Source of the DNA: Nitrincola schmidtii
GTDB taxonomy: Bacteria; Pseudomonadota; Gammaproteobacteria; Pseudomonadales; Balneatricaceae
NCBI RefSeq assembly: GCF_008973715.1
Contig: NZ_WBOL01000002.1
Location: forward strand, 1 to 64,000
Reading direction: 5' to 3'
DNA length: 64,000 bases
Shown here: piece after piece, positions 46,741 to 56,553 of the stretch
Layout: each line of letters begins with the position of its first letter
Position numbering within the stretch: position 1 is the stretch's first letter
Made by a program: the position numbers and the translations under genes
Notes under the pieces: generated by a model
What the model saw: only the letters and a program-made list of their open reading frames with translations
The model's database searches: none
What the model was told of the DNA's origin: nothing

Positions 46741-47724
46741 TTAGTGTTGAGTAGGATTCTGCTGATGGTAGTCCATCAACACTTGCACTTCATCGCGAGA
46801 TCCCAGAGCAATAGAAACACGCTCATGAATATGCTTAGGCTGAATCTCCATGATACGACCGTAGCAGGTTGAAGAAATCCCACCGGCTTGCTCAATGAGC
46901 ATACTCATAGGATTACCTTCATACATTAAACGTAGCTTTCCTGGCTTATCTGGGTTTCTGGAGTCCCATGGATAACTAAACATACCGCCACGAGTTAAGA
47001 TGCGATGCACTTCGGCAACCATGGAGGCGATCCAACGCATGTTGTAATTTTGCTCACGAGGGCCATCTGAGCCTTGAATCAGGTCACTGATATAGCGCTG
47101 CATGGCAGGTTCCCAATAACGCTGGTTTGACATGTTGATGGCAAATTCACGTGTTGTCGTTGGGATGGTGACATCTTCGTGAGTCAGTAAGAAGTCACCC
47201 GTGTGTGCCAAGGTGAACATGTTCACGCCATCGCCTGTGGTGAGTGACAGAACTGCATGAGGACCATAGAGTACATAACCCGCGGCCAGTTGCTGGGTGC
47301 CGGGTTGCAAGAAAAGATCATCGCTGTCTTCATGGTCTCCTTGCGGTACTTCCAAAATCGAGAAAATGGTACCCACTGAAACATTGATATCGATATTGGA
47401 TGAACCATCCAGCGGATCAAAGGTTACCAAGAAACGACCTTCTGGATTGCCAAATACGGCGTGGTCTTCCTCTTCTGAAGCAACGCCGCGAACTAGGGGG
47501 TTATCTAAAACAACTTTTTTCAGGACTTCATTAGCAATAATATCGAGCTTCTTTTGAGTTTCGCCTTGAACATTGGTGTTATCAGAGATACCCAGCACTC
47601 CCGAAAGTTCGCCTTCACGGAGCTGTAATGCGATCTCTTTGCAAGCAAGCATTAGGGTGTCGATGAGTTCGATCAGTTCAGAGTCGATTTTTTTGTGTTT
47701 GAGAAAGTTACTCAAGAGTTGCAT
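46741..47724 (-). CDS. fbp: Fructose-1,6-bisphosphatase class I
   Basis: Gluconeogenic removal of the 1-phosphate of fructose-1,6-bisphosphate. 327 residues. The metal-binding and catalytic signature FDPLDGSSNIDINVSVGTIF lies near residues 105-124 (VTFDPLDGSS), preceded by VASEEEDHAV; substrate contacts GKLRLMYEGNPMSMLIEQAG are near the C terminus. Divergent from mpl with about 196 bp between. Confidence 0.97.
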   Translation of the reverse strand: MQLLSNFLKHKKIDSELIELIDTLMLACKEIALQLREGELSGVLGISDNTNVQGETQKKLDIIANEVLKKVVLDNPLVRGVASEEEDHAVFGNPEGRFLVTFDPLDGSSNIDINVSVGTIFSILEVPQGDHEDSDDLFLQPGTQQLAAGYVLYGPHAVLSLTTGDGVNMFTLAHTGDFLLTHEDVTIPTTTREFAINMSNQRYWEPAMQRYISDLIQGSDGPREQNYNMRWIASMVAEVHRILTRGGMFSYPWDSRNPDKPGKLRLMYEGNPMSMLIEQAGGISSTCYGRIMEIQPKHIHERVSIALGSRDEVQVLMDYHQQNPTQH

Positions 47725-47920
47725 GACGGGCTCAATCCTCGGCGTTCGTTACTGGCTAATGTTGATGTATTCCTTACAACAGGCGCGATTGTACGCGAAA
47801 ATCAATATAATTGCACAAGCTATGGGCCTTAAAAATCTAATCCTTACTCCCTTGTCAGGGATAAACAGGCAAGGATAAAACTGATATGATTTAACACGTT
47901 TTTTTTGAGGATGGATTAAG

Positions 47921-49279
47921 GTGCATATTCATATTTTAGGTATCTGTGGAACCTTTATGGGCTCTCTCGCGATTTTGGCAAGAGAAGCGGGTCATCGAGT
48001 CACGGGTTCTGATGCAAACGTCTATCCTCCTATGTCGACTCAGTTAGAAGCTGAAGGTATCGAGTTGATTCAAGGGTATGATCCTGTTCAGCTTGATCCA
48101 GCGCCCGATTTAGTCATTGTGGGTAATGCAATGTCACGGGGAAATCCTTGTGTCGAATACATGCTAGAGAAAGGGTTACCTTATTCATCAGGTCCGCAAT
48201 GGCTCCATGATTATATATTGCCGGGTCGTTGGGTGATGGCTGTGGCGGGCACACATGGAAAAACCACCACATCTACCATGTTGGCTTGGATTCTGGAGCA
48301 AGCTGGGATGTCGCCAGGTTTTTTGATTGGCGGTGTTCCACAAGGATTTGAGCGTTCCGCTCGCTTAGGAGATACGCCTTTTTTTGTCATTGAAGCAGAT
48401 GAATACGACACCGCCTTTTTCGATAAACGTTCAAAGTTTGTGCATTACCAGCCGCGTACGTTAATCATGAACAACCTAGAGTTCGATCACGCGGATATTT
48501 TCCCTGATTTGGCCTCCATTCAGCGCCAATTTCACCATGTTAACCGCTTAGTGCCTGCATCGGGTCAAGTGATATATCCCTCGGATGTTGAAGCCTTAGA
48601 AGAAGTGATTGCGATGGGATGTTGGGGGCAGCAGGTTAAAACGGGATTGAATCATCGAAGTGAATGGACAGCCGAGTTGTTAGTTAAGGATGGTTCTAAA
48701 TTCGAAGTGCTTCATCATGGGGAATCCTTAGGAGTGGTGAGCTGGTCTTTAACCGGTGAGCATAATGTGATGAATGGCTTGAATGCGTTAGTCGCCGCTA
48801 GGCATGTCGGCGTTCTTCCAGAGCAAGCCATAGAAGCCTTAAGTCAATTTTCCGGTGTTAAACGTCGGATGGAGTTGTTGGGTGAAGTGAGGGGCGTCAA
48901 GGTATACGATGATTTTGCCCATCACCCGACCGCTATCGAAACGACATTGCAGGGCTTAAGAGCAGCCGTGGGTGATGCTCCGATTGTTGCGGTGATCGAA
49001 CCTCGCTCCAACACCATGCGTTTAGGCACTCATCAGCAGCGTTTAGTGGATTGCACGCAAACTGCTGATCAGATTTTTTGGTATCAGCCTGCAGGTATGG
49101 ATTGGTCGCTAAGTGCGATTGCTGAAAAGTCAGAACGTCCCGCGCTAGTTTTTGATAATATTGAACAGATGGTTCACTCCTTAGTCACAACATTACAACC
49201 AGGAACGCATATCGTGGTGATGTCAAATGGCGGATTTGCCGGCGTTCATCAAAAACTTCTGACGGCTTTAAGGGCTTAG
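47921..49279 (+). CDS. mpl: UDP-N-acetylmuramate:L-Ala-gamma-D-Glu-meso-DAP ligase
   Basis: Recycles the murein tripeptide by ligating it to UDP-MurNAc. 452 residues with the Mur ligase fold: N-terminal HILGICGTFMGSLAILAREA (UDP-binding), P-loop AVAGTHGKTTTSTMLAWIL near residue 110, NNLEFDHADIF, and C-terminal VYDDFAHHPTAIETTLQGL. The start is GTG at 47921. ubiX follows after 3 bp; this pairing also occurs in Pseudomonas. Confidence 0.97.
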   Translation: MHIHILGICGTFMGSLAILAREAGHRVTGSDANVYPPMSTQLEAEGIELIQGYDPVQLDPAPDLVIVGNAMSRGNPCVEYMLEKGLPYSSGPQWLHDYILPGRWVMAVAGTHGKTTTSTMLAWILEQAGMSPGFLIGGVPQGFERSARLGDTPFFVIEADEYDTAFFDKRSKFVHYQPRTLIMNNLEFDHADIFPDLASIQRQFHHVNRLVPASGQVIYPSDVEALEEVIAMGCWGQQVKTGLNHRSEWTAELLVKDGSKFEVLHHGESLGVVSWSLTGEHNVMNGLNALVAARHVGVLPEQAIEALSQFSGVKRRMELLGEVRGVKVYDDFAHHPTAIETTLQGLRAAVGDAPIVAVIEPRSNTMRLGTHQQRLVDCTQTADQIFWYQPAGMDWSLSAIAEKSERPALVFDNIEQMVHSLVTTLQPGTHIVVMSNGGFAGVHQKLLTALRA

Positions 49280-49282
49280 CAA

Positions 49283-49909
49283 ATGTCTACAGAATATAGC
49301 GGGCGCATCACTTTAGCGATCACCGGTGCCTCTGGTGCCCAGTATGGCCTAAGACTATTAGAATGCTTGGTCAAAGCTAACTATCAAGTGATGGTGTTGA
49401 TCTCGAAAGCCGCTCAAGTCGTGATTGCGACTGAAACCGATGAAAAGATGCCAGGTACGCCTGACGCTCAACAAAGCTATTTACAACAGCGTTATGCGGC
49501 GCAGGAAGGCCAGATTCGTGTGTTTGGACGAGAGCAATGGATGTCGCCAGTCGCATCAGGTTCGGGTGCGCCCGCAGCCATGGTGGTATGTCCTTGTAGC
49601 ACCGGTACCTTATCGGCTATCGCGACCGGTGCAAGTAATAACTTGATAGAACGTGCTGCTGATGTGGCGTTAAAAGAAAGACGACAGTTGATTTTAGTGC
49701 CCAGAGAAGCACCCTTGTCCACTATTCATCTTGAGAATATGTTGTCACTTTCACGCCAGGGCGTGGTTATTTTACCAGCCGCTCCAGGTTTCTATCATAA
49801 ACCGGAGCGAATTGAAGATATGATCGACTTTGTCGTGGCGCGCATTCTTAATCAATTAAAAATAGATCAAACCCTGATGCCACGCTGGGGAGAGGAGTAC
49901 TTACAATGA
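49283..49909 (+). CDS. ubiX: Flavin prenyltransferase UbiX
   Basis: Prenylates FMN to make the cofactor used by UbiD decarboxylase in ubiquinone synthesis. 208 residues. Signatures: [19 protein letters not shown] at the N terminus, the central [20 protein letters not shown], and [20 protein letters not shown] with the conserved glutamate. The stop overlaps the tsaB start by 4 bases. It is co-transcribed with mpl. Confidence 0.97.
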   Translation: MSTEYSGRITLAITGASGAQYGLRLLECLVKANYQVMVLISKAAQVVIATETDEKMPGTPDAQQSYLQQRYAAQEGQIRVFGREQWMSPVASGSGAPAAMVVCPCSTGTLSAIATGASNNLIERAADVALKERRQLILVPREAPLSTIHLENMLSLSRQGVVILPAAPGFYHKPERIEDMIDFVVARILNQLKIDQTLMPRWGEEYLQ

Positions 49910-50595
49910 TGCGTTTGTTGGCGTTAGATACCTCCTCTGATGCATGTTCTGTCGCATTAATGCTAGGAGATGAAGTGATCGAAGACTTTCGCATCGAGCC
50001 TCGTCGTCATACGCATCTGTTGTTGCCGATGGTAGAACAAATTTTAGCTGATGCGGGTGTGACGCTATCTTCTCTGGATGCGATTGCTTTTGGTCGTGGG
50101 CCGGGTTCTTTTGCTGGAATTCGCATAGCCACAGGTGCAGCACAAGGTCTTGCGATGGCAGCTGATCTTCCACTTCTTCCCGTATCGACACTCAGTGCCT
50201 TGGCAAACAGTGAGCTTAAAAAGTCACCTGATGCGCAAGTGCTAGCTATTCTGGATGCACGAATGGATGAAGTGTATTGGTCCGTGTGTGAAGCAAAACA
50301 ACAGGGTGTCAGCTTACTCCAGCCAGAACAGGTGAGTTCTCCAGATGCGGTTACAATTATCTCTGATGCAAAACCCCTAATCGCGATCGGAACGGGCTTG
50401 GTGTATCTGGATCGTTTTTCTGAAGGGATACGCAACAGCATTCAAAGCTCAGATGCAAAATGTTATCCTCGCGCATCAGAAATGCTGACCCTTGCAAAGA
50501 TAGATTTTCAGCAGGGTAAGGTATTTACGCCAGAAGCGGCCCAGCCGGTATATTTACGTGACCAAGTTGCTTGGAAGAAAAAGGATCAACAATGA
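49906..50595 (+). CDS. tsaB: tRNA threonylcarbamoyladenosine biosynthesis protein TsaB
   Basis: Partner of TsaD (and TsaE, TsaC) in making t6A37 of tRNA. 229 residues of the ASKHA fold: [20 protein letters not shown] at the start, [15 protein letters not shown], and [20 protein letters not shown]. Two consecutive ATGs (49906 and 49909) are possible starts. It is coupled by 4-base overlaps to ubiX upstream and uppP downstream. Confidence 0.96.
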   Translation: MMRLLALDTSSDACSVALMLGDEVIEDFRIEPRRHTHLLLPMVEQILADAGVTLSSLDAIAFGRGPGSFAGIRIATGAAQGLAMAADLPLLPVSTLSALANSELKKSPDAQVLAILDARMDEVYWSVCEAKQQGVSLLQPEQVSSPDAVTIISDAKPLIAIGTGLVYLDRFSEGIRNSIQSSDAKCYPRASEMLTLAKIDFQQGKVFTPEAAQPVYLRDQVAWKKKDQQ

Positions 50596-51413
50596 ATTTT
50601 AGTGAATGGATTCAAGTTGCCGTATTGGCGCTGATTCAAGGACTGTCAGAATTTTTACCTATTTCAAGTTCGGCTCATTTGATTTTGCCGGCTCAATTAT
50701 TAAATTGGGAAGATCAAGGATTAGCGTTTGATGTTGGTGTTCATCTAGGTACCTTAATTGCGGTGCTGATCTATTTTCGCCATGATATAAAGCAGATGTT
50801 TATTGCTTGGATAGCCTCTTTACAGGGACGCCACAGCCCTGAAGGAACCCTGAGTTGGTTAGTTATTTTGGGTACCCTGCCTGCGGTGATTGCGGGTGGG
50901 TTGTTTGTGGGTTTAGTGGAAACTTGGGGCCGTTCAATCTTAGTTATTGCATCAACAACTCTGCTGTTTGGTGCTGTGATGGGTTGGGCAGATACGAAGC
51001 GCACAGAACATCGTGAATTAAAAAACATCGGTGTTAAAGACGCGGTTTGGATAGGATTAGCTCAAGCCATGTCACTGATTCCGGGTACTTCACGATCCGG
51101 TGCAACCATTACGATGGCGCTGTTGCTAGGGTTTGATCGTGCGTCTGCAGCCCGTTTTTCTTTTTTGTTGTCCATTCCTGTAACCCTAGGGGCCTGTATC
51201 ATGATGGCTAGTCGCGTGACCTCAGGTGATAGTATTTTGCCATTACATATGCTGTTTGCTGGTGCAGTGATTGCTGGAATTAGTGCTTGGATGTGTATTC
51301 ACTTCTTCCTGAAATGGATTGCTAAGATCGGGATGATGCCTTTCGTCATTTATCGAATGATTCTCGGTGCTATTTTGTTGTTCATCTATTTCAATTTGCC
51401 TGCCGTCAGTTAA
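50592..51413 (+). CDS. uppP: Undecaprenyl-diphosphate phosphatase (BacA family)
   Basis: Regenerates undecaprenyl phosphate, the lipid carrier for peptidoglycan and polysaccharides; confers bacitracin tolerance. 273 residues from ATG 50592, chosen for the 4-base coupling to tsaB and the AAGGA upstream. Highly hydrophobic, with the two conserved active-site blocks ALIQGLSEFLPISSSAHLIL near the N terminus and SLIPGTSRSGATITMALLLG in the middle. Length matches E. coli UppP. Confidence 0.97.
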   Translation: MNFSEWIQVAVLALIQGLSEFLPISSSAHLILPAQLLNWEDQGLAFDVGVHLGTLIAVLIYFRHDIKQMFIAWIASLQGRHSPEGTLSWLVILGTLPAVIAGGLFVGLVETWGRSILVIASTTLLFGAVMGWADTKRTEHRELKNIGVKDAVWIGLAQAMSLIPGTSRSGATITMALLLGFDRASAARFSFLLSIPVTLGACIMMASRVTSGDSILPLHMLFAGAVIAGISAWMCIHFFLKWIAKIGMMPFVIYRMILGAILLFIYFNLPAVS

Positions 51414-51417
51414 GCCT

Positions 51418-52218
51418 ATGGCAGAATTTTTGCCCTTAGCCTGTGCATGGCAACATGAATTGTATAAGCCTCAAGCGAGTGCTTTAGCTGACACTTTGGG
51501 TCTGCCTTGTGTAGAAGTCCATGAGTATGCTGATGTCCCTTACAAATACCTTTTGCTGTTTACCGAGAATGGACTGGCTATTCAGCCCTGTGGGACAAAA
51601 GCGTCAGGACCTATCTGGGTGGATTTTGTCGGTGGCGCGGTAGGTCATCGCCGTCAGTTCGGTGGTGGTCAAGGGCAGATGATCGCCAAAGCCTGCGGTG
51701 TTGGTAAAGGTCTGCGTCCCCGTATTGCAGATGTGACAGCGGGTTTAGGGCGAGATGCGTTTGTGCTTGCCAGTCTCGGTTGTCATGTCGAGATGGTGGA
51801 GCGTTCCATCGTTATTTTTAGTTTGCTTAAAGATGGTATGCAACGAGCGAAGCAACACGCCGACTTGCAGTCGATTATTGAACGAATGCATGTTCAGCAT
51901 GCACAAGCTCTGGACTGGTTGACAGCTGCAGCGGGTCGTCCTGAAGAGCAGCGCCCAGAGGTAGTCTATCTTGATCCTATGTTTCCTCATCGGGATAAAA
52001 CTGCCTTGGTGAAGAAGGAGATGTTGGTTTTTCGCGATTTAGTGGGTGCGGATGACGATGCCGACCTACTTTTAGAGGCGGCTTTAGGCGCTGCAGAATG
52101 CCGAGTGGTGGTGAAACGTCCAAGAAAAGCTCCCTATCTAATGAATCGCTCACCTTCATACCAATTAGATGGAAAAAGCAGTCGCTTTGATATCTATGCG
52201 CTTAAAAAGCTAAGCTAG
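51418..52218 (+). CDS. rsmJ: 16S rRNA (guanine-1516-N2)-methyltransferase
   Basis: Methylates G1516 of 16S rRNA. 266 residues from ATG 51418; the longer frame starting at 51367 overlaps uppP without similarity. The SAM-binding motif is IADVTAGLGRDAFVLASLG and the catalytic-type loop is VVYLDPMFPHRDKTALVKKE, both typical of RsmJ (YhiQ). Last gene of the mpl-ubiX-tsaB-uppP-rsmJ run; convergent with plsB. Confidence 0.95.
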   Translation: MAEFLPLACAWQHELYKPQASALADTLGLPCVEVHEYADVPYKYLLLFTENGLAIQPCGTKASGPIWVDFVGGAVGHRRQFGGGQGQMIAKACGVGKGLRPRIADVTAGLGRDAFVLASLGCHVEMVERSIVIFSLLKDGMQRAKQHADLQSIIERMHVQHAQALDWLTAAAGRPEEQRPEVVYLDPMFPHRDKTALVKKEMLVFRDLVGADDDADLLLEAALGAAECRVVVKRPRKAPYLMNRSPSYQLDGKSSRFDIYALKKLS

Positions 52219-52253
52219 TCGTGTTCTGTGTTCGCTTAACCAGCTAGCCGCAG

Positions 52254-54551
52254 CTAGCTAGAAATCCCCTTATCAACCAACCATTGGTTAGCTTTTTCAA
52301 TAACGGGCGCTGGAAATAGCTTGTCAGCGAGCTTAAGTACGTTGTCTAGAGGTCGCGTCAATTGCAGTTTTTCTGCATTGCCAGTGAGTATATCTTCTTC
52401 AAGCATTTGTTCTGTCATGCCTTCAAAAACTCGCCTGTCTGCATACTCTGGTGCTGCATAACCATAGTGAAGATGGATATGAAGTGCTAGCTCCCTGGTC
52501 GTTTCCATCAGTTCAATTTCGCTTGCCTGCTGTAAGCGGGTAATGACTAAAATTAGCAAGTATTGACGGAGTAGAACCGGTTCAGCTAAGCGAATAAGAT
52601 GCTTTGCCAAAGGCTTAAGTTTGGTTGATGGCTCTAATCCATCCATTTTGTTGGCGAGTAACTGATGTTCTTTTAGTCGATCACGTGCTTTATGAATTAA
52701 CTTAAGATCGAGATCTCCTTTAGGGTCAGGTAAGTTAAGCTCAGCGCGGATATAGGGATAAACAGCACGTAGAAGTCGAGTTTGTGTGCTGGTTCCAGAG
52801 GAAGCTAGGCGCCGTGAGAACAGCAATATCAAGCCAGGTAAAATCAACTGATGCATCAACATATTTCGATAAAAGGTCAACTCAGCGGCCTGGTCTGATG
52901 TCAGTGCGATAGCGTTTTGTCCCCGGCTAATTTGTTCACGAAAAGCGGCTTGTTCGATCCAGTTTTGTGGGCTATCCAAAGGAGTTGATACACCACTATC
53001 TGAAAGCCAAGTCGTTAGCTCAGCTAAGCGCGCGTTCAGCTCTGCCTCGCGCATCTGTTGATGAGGTGCGGAGAGTAAAATACTGGCTATTAACGACATT
53101 TGTGAGGCACTAAAGGCTTGATTGATGCGCTCAATAATTTCTCGACCAATGATTGATGCTGATGGCGGTGAATTTGATAAATGCGGCTCTCTGGTTAACT
53201 TAAGTGTTTCGCCAAAACTGATGCTTACCTCACCATAGCGCTGGAATAAAATACGTAATGATTTGAGCGTGTCTAACAGGTTTTCTTTAGATTTGGCTCC
53301 ACCAGAAAGCTCTTTTTGATAGCTTTGGCTTTCGACGAGACGGTCATAACTGATAGAAACCGGTATCAGTGCCAAAGGTTTTTCGGGTGCTTGCCACCAA
53401 GCATCTAATGTCATTTTAAGTAAACCAGCTTTAGCTGTCAGTAATCGACCACTTCGGCTACGACCCCCTTCAATAAAGTATTCGATACTATGGCCACGAT
53501 GCAGCATTAAGGTTAGGTATTGTCTAAAAATGACCGCATACAGAGGGTCGTCTTTAAAGCTTCGGCGCATAAAAATAGCGCCACCGCGTCGTAAAATACC
53601 GCCGATAACAGGGATGTTTAAATTATCCCCTGCCGCCACATGTGGCACCATTAAACCGTGACGATAGAGTAGCCAAGACAGCAGGATGTAGTCTAAATGG
53701 CTGCGATGGCAGGGCAGATATACTAGGTTATGAGTCAGGGCAAGTTGTTGAATTTGATCTAGCCCCTGAAGGTTGATGCGGCTAAAGAGTCGGTGCAGTA
53801 AAAAGTGTATTAAGTGGTTCAAGATGCGCGCGGTCGACGGACTAAAGTCAGCAACAATTGCATCAATCGCTTCTGTCGCTTGTTTTTCAGCTTGGGTGCT
53901 CGTCAATCCTTTCTTTAAGGCGGTTTCCGTAATCGCTTTTTTGACTTCAGGCGAAGCTAGCACCTGGTCCATTAAGGTTCTTCGATGGGAAAGGTCGGGT
54001 CCTAGTATGGCTTGTCGACAGCGTTGAAAGTGCGTTCTCAGCACCCACACTGCCCGTCGAGCCACTTCAGTATCACTAATATTTGGTTTAATTAAATCGT
54101 TCAAAATCAGGGGTTCATCAATCCGAACTAGAGTAGATCGTCCGTTCAGGAGTAATTTCAGGAAGCGAGTGAATTTACCATGAGTGTGCCAGCTTTCTGT
54201 CAGAGCAGTCTGTAAGCACGCCTGTTGAGTGTTCGGAAGATGCCCTGCCATGATCATAACAGGCTGAAGTTTTATAGATCGATCGGGATCATTGCGCTGC
54301 AAAGAAACCAAGTTTTCGATTTGTTGACGAAGGCTATCGATATCTTGATTGTTGATAGCGGTAATACGATGCGAATCATAGGGTAGCTTAACTTGGCGTA
54401 ATCTGTTTTCTAAAATCAGCCGATCTGCGGTAAAGGGTTTTTCCAATACATAGATCGTATCCTTGTGATCGCTAAGTTCGCCACTTCCAGAGATGCGTTC
54501 ACGAATCATTAATCTGAGTATTAGCCGGTAAACTCTATTTTTTATGCTCAT
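52254..54551 (-). CDS. plsB: Glycerol-3-phosphate 1-O-acyltransferase PlsB
   Basis: First acylation of glycerol-3-phosphate in phospholipid synthesis, membrane-associated. 765 residues, somewhat shorter than the E. coli enzyme (about 806), mostly by having less N-terminal sequence. All four acyltransferase blocks are present: PCHRSHLDYILLS (I), GAIFMRRSFKDDPLYAVIF (II), YFIEGGRSRSGRLLTAKAG (III) and ALIPVSISYDRLVESQSY (IV). It lies 8 bp downstream of slyX on the same strand. Confidence 0.97.
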   Translation of the reverse strand: MSIKNRVYRLILRLMIRERISGSGELSDHKDTIYVLEKPFTADRLILENRLRQVKLPYDSHRITAINNQDIDSLRQQIENLVSLQRNDPDRSIKLQPVMIMAGHLPNTQQACLQTALTESWHTHGKFTRFLKLLLNGRSTLVRIDEPLILNDLIKPNISDTEVARRAVWVLRTHFQRCRQAILGPDLSHRRTLMDQVLASPEVKKAITETALKKGLTSTQAEKQATEAIDAIVADFSPSTARILNHLIHFLLHRLFSRINLQGLDQIQQLALTHNLVYLPCHRSHLDYILLSWLLYRHGLMVPHVAAGDNLNIPVIGGILRRGGAIFMRRSFKDDPLYAVIFRQYLTLMLHRGHSIEYFIEGGRSRSGRLLTAKAGLLKMTLDAWWQAPEKPLALIPVSISYDRLVESQSYQKELSGGAKSKENLLDTLKSLRILFQRYGEVSISFGETLKLTREPHLSNSPPSASIIGREIIERINQAFSASQMSLIASILLSAPHQQMREAELNARLAELTTWLSDSGVSTPLDSPQNWIEQAAFREQISRGQNAIALTSDQAAELTFYRNMLMHQLILPGLILLFSRRLASSGTSTQTRLLRAVYPYIRAELNLPDPKGDLDLKLIHKARDRLKEHQLLANKMDGLEPSTKLKPLAKHLIRLAEPVLLRQYLLILVITRLQQASEIELMETTRELALHIHLHYGYAAPEYADRRVFEGMTEQMLEEDILTGNAEKLQLTRPLDNVLKLADKLFPAPVIEKANQWLVDKGISS

Positions 54552-54559
54552 CTGAGATA

Positions 54560-54772
54560 TTAATAATGTGGCGGCGGTTGATTATTGTCACTCAGCGGCT
54601 GCCCTTCGCTGAACTCTTTTATCCGTTGAGTTAAATGATGAATCATTCGTGTCATTTTATCTAGTTCCAGTTCTTGTCTTGCTATCGTGTCGCTTAATTG
54701 ATCGATAGCGGCCTCTTGAAAGGCGACACGAGACTCAAGATTTTGTAAGGATTCGTTATCACACATGTTCAT
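54560..54772 (-). CDS. slyX: SlyX family protein
   Basis: A 70-residue protein that is almost entirely one coiled coil: NLESRVAFQEAAIDQLSDTI then RQELELDKMTRMIHHLTQRI, followed by a proline-tipped tail ending QPPPHY, the SlyX hallmark. Function is not established. It probably shares a transcript with plsB. Confidence 0.92.
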   Translation of the reverse strand: MNMCDNESLQNLESRVAFQEAAIDQLSDTIARQELELDKMTRMIHHLTQRIKEFSEGQPLSDNNQPPPHY

Positions 54773-54967
54773 TCAGGTCTCTGCATTTGATGGATCGAAT
54801 AAATTGAATGTTGGCTTCTTGTTTATAACGCATTGAAAAAAGGCGCTAAATAATATATACCTACTTGTTTGGTGGCTTAAGGAAGTGTGCGTAATAGAAT
54901 GGATCCCAGCCCTAGCCATCATTTGACTATAAATAATCTGTTGTGAAAAGTGAAAGAGATAAGATAT

Positions 54968-55420
54968 ATGAGTGGTAATCAATTGATAAAAGTAATTGTT
55001 TTTGCAGTCATTGTGGCTGTTTTAGTGGGCGTCGCTCAGGCGGTTTCAGGTGGTAATCTTTGGGTGATTGTTGCGGTTGCCTTTGTAACCTCGATGATTA
55101 CAGGTTTTGTACTGAGTGTTCCTGCTGCGAATGTCGCATCATCTCAAAGAGATTCTGGTTATGCAGATGATCAAGATGATGATGAAGACGAATTTACTAA
55201 TGGACCGGATGATCGTGAAACAGGGAGTGTGAAGTGGTTTAATGTGTCTAAAGGGTTTGGTTTTATTACCCGTGAAAACGGTGATGATGTGTTTGTACAT
55301 TTCCGCAATATACGTGGACGTGGTCATCGCTCCTTAAATGAAGGGCAGCGTGTTAAATTTTATGTTCGTGAAAGTGACAAGGGTCTTCAGGCTGAAGATG
55401 TGTCTATTTTACGTGTTTAA
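54968..55420 (+). CDS. Membrane-anchored cold-shock-domain protein
   Basis: 150 residues from ATG 54968. Two hydrophobic spans (about 7-28 and 33-52) form a hairpin, then an acidic linker ([14 protein letters not shown]), then a C-terminal cold-shock domain from about residue 84 with both RNA-binding motifs: KGFGFI (RNP1) and VFVHF (RNP2), preceded by GSVKWFN. Ordinary Csp proteins are soluble and about 70 residues, so this one should hold an RNA-binding domain at the inner membrane, facing the cytoplasm. Similar two-part proteins occur in some marine gammaproteobacteria; function is unknown. Single gene with its own terminator. Confidence 0.9.
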   Translation: MSGNQLIKVIVFAVIVAVLVGVAQAVSGGNLWVIVAVAFVTSMITGFVLSVPAANVASSQRDSGYADDQDDDEDEFTNGPDDRETGSVKWFNVSKGFGFITRENGDDVFVHFRNIRGRGHRSLNEGQRVKFYVRESDKGLQAEDVSILRV

Positions 55421-55437
55421 GAGTTTCAAGCCCTAAA

Positions 55438-55469
55438 CAAAAACGGCTGCTTTTGCAGCCGTTTTTGTT
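55438..55469. terminator. Bidirectional terminator after the cold-shock-domain gene
   Basis: AAAAACGGCTGC and GCAGCCGTTTTT form a 12-bp stem with a TTTT loop, with A and T tracts on either side; it serves this gene and the convergent M48 protease gene. Confidence 0.93.
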
Positions 55470-55484
55470 AACTAAGTCATGTGA

Positions 55485-56315
55485 TTATCTAGGTGGTGTG
55501 CAACGGGGAACTCTTCCCTGTCGACGCGCATTTTCGAATTTAACCATCGCTTCTGGCATCGACTCTTGTAAAGTGCGAATTCGCGTACCATGACCTGGGT
55601 GAGTGGATAAAAATTCGACCGGGCTTCCTCCAGCTTTCTGGCGCATGTTTTCCCAGAGTTGAATGCTTTCCCGCGGATCAAAGCCTGCTCTAGCCATTAA
55701 ATCCAAACCAATCAGGTCCGCTTCAATTTCATGCTGGCGCGAGAAAGGCAGTAAGATACCTACCTGAGCCCCTAAGCCGAGTGCTGCAAGCATCCGCTCA
55801 TCCGTACCACCTTCGGTTGCCAGTGCCGCGCTGGCGATAGCAAGTCCCATCTGTGTGGCAAAGGTTGTCGATGCTCGCTCATTGCCATGGCGCGCTTGTA
55901 CATGCCCAATTTCGTGTCCGATAACCGCAGCCAATTGATCGGGATTAGTGGCGACATTCAACATTCCCCGATAAACACCAATTTTTTGCCCTGGTAAGGC
56001 AAAGGCGTTGGGAGTTTCATCGGCAAAGACAATCACTTCCCACTCACCTGAAGGTGTCCCAGCAACGGCAAATAAAGCATCTGAGATACATTGAACGTAA
56101 GTCTGTGTAGGTCGGTGGTTGTAGACTTTTTCCTGTTCTTTGATCTGCGCGAAGCTGGCTTGTCCCATACTGGCCATTTGTGACTCACTGAACATGGTCA
56201 GTTGCGAACGTCCGGTAGGTGACGTAGCACAGCCAGTCAGTATTGCGAGTATTAGCAACAAGCCTAATGGTAACGTTAGTACTCGTAGATCATGAATCGA
56301 GCGAAGGTGTTGCAT
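55485..56315 (-). CDS. M48-family metalloprotease lipoprotein
   Basis: 276 residues. The N terminus is a lipoprotein signal with lipobox LTGC (Cys29). The zinc site is HEIGH at 134-138 and the third ligand lies in RQHEIEADLIGLDLMARAG further on. It ends without TPR repeats, so it resembles LoiP/YggG more than BepA, enzymes that degrade damaged outer-membrane proteins in the periplasm. No inner- versus outer-membrane sorting signal beyond Ala at +2 is evident. Single gene. Confidence 0.92.
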   Translation of the reverse strand: MQHLRSIHDLRVLTLPLGLLLILAILTGCATSPTGRSQLTMFSESQMASMGQASFAQIKEQEKVYNHRPTQTYVQCISDALFAVAGTPSGEWEVIVFADETPNAFALPGQKIGVYRGMLNVATNPDQLAAVIGHEIGHVQARHGNERASTTFATQMGLAIASAALATEGGTDERMLAALGLGAQVGILLPFSRQHEIEADLIGLDLMARAGFDPRESIQLWENMRQKAGGSPVEFLSTHPGHGTRIRTLQESMPEAMVKFENARRQGRVPRCTPPR

Positions 56316-56553
56316 GATAAGTTCCTGTTCTGTTTTAAGTCTTCAATGTTTCTGTTGCAGAGCCATCAGTTGAAGTTAATTCAATTATCAGTATCTTAGC
56401 TGACTGTAATCTGAATCGGAATGAGAGATGAACGTAATCAGGGGTTTCGAATAGTGAATGTTTACTCTATTCTTGTGCGCTTGAATTTATTAGCCGCTCG
56501 AATTGAGGCGGATCTGGTTAATCTATTTTGAACATCATTTGGGTACCGTAGAT

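Noticed and set aside
47573-47878. 101-codon plus-strand frame over the start of fbp
   Set aside because: Antisense to the fbp N terminus and the fbp-mpl intergenic region; no motif seen.
50007-50441. 144-codon frame on the minus strand
   Set aside because: Antisense to tsaB, which is supported by clear motifs and by coupling to its neighbours.
54773-54982. 69-codon minus-strand frame upstream of slyX
   Set aside because: It has no ribosome site, runs into the start of the cold-shock-domain gene, and has no family resemblance; the region more likely holds promoters.
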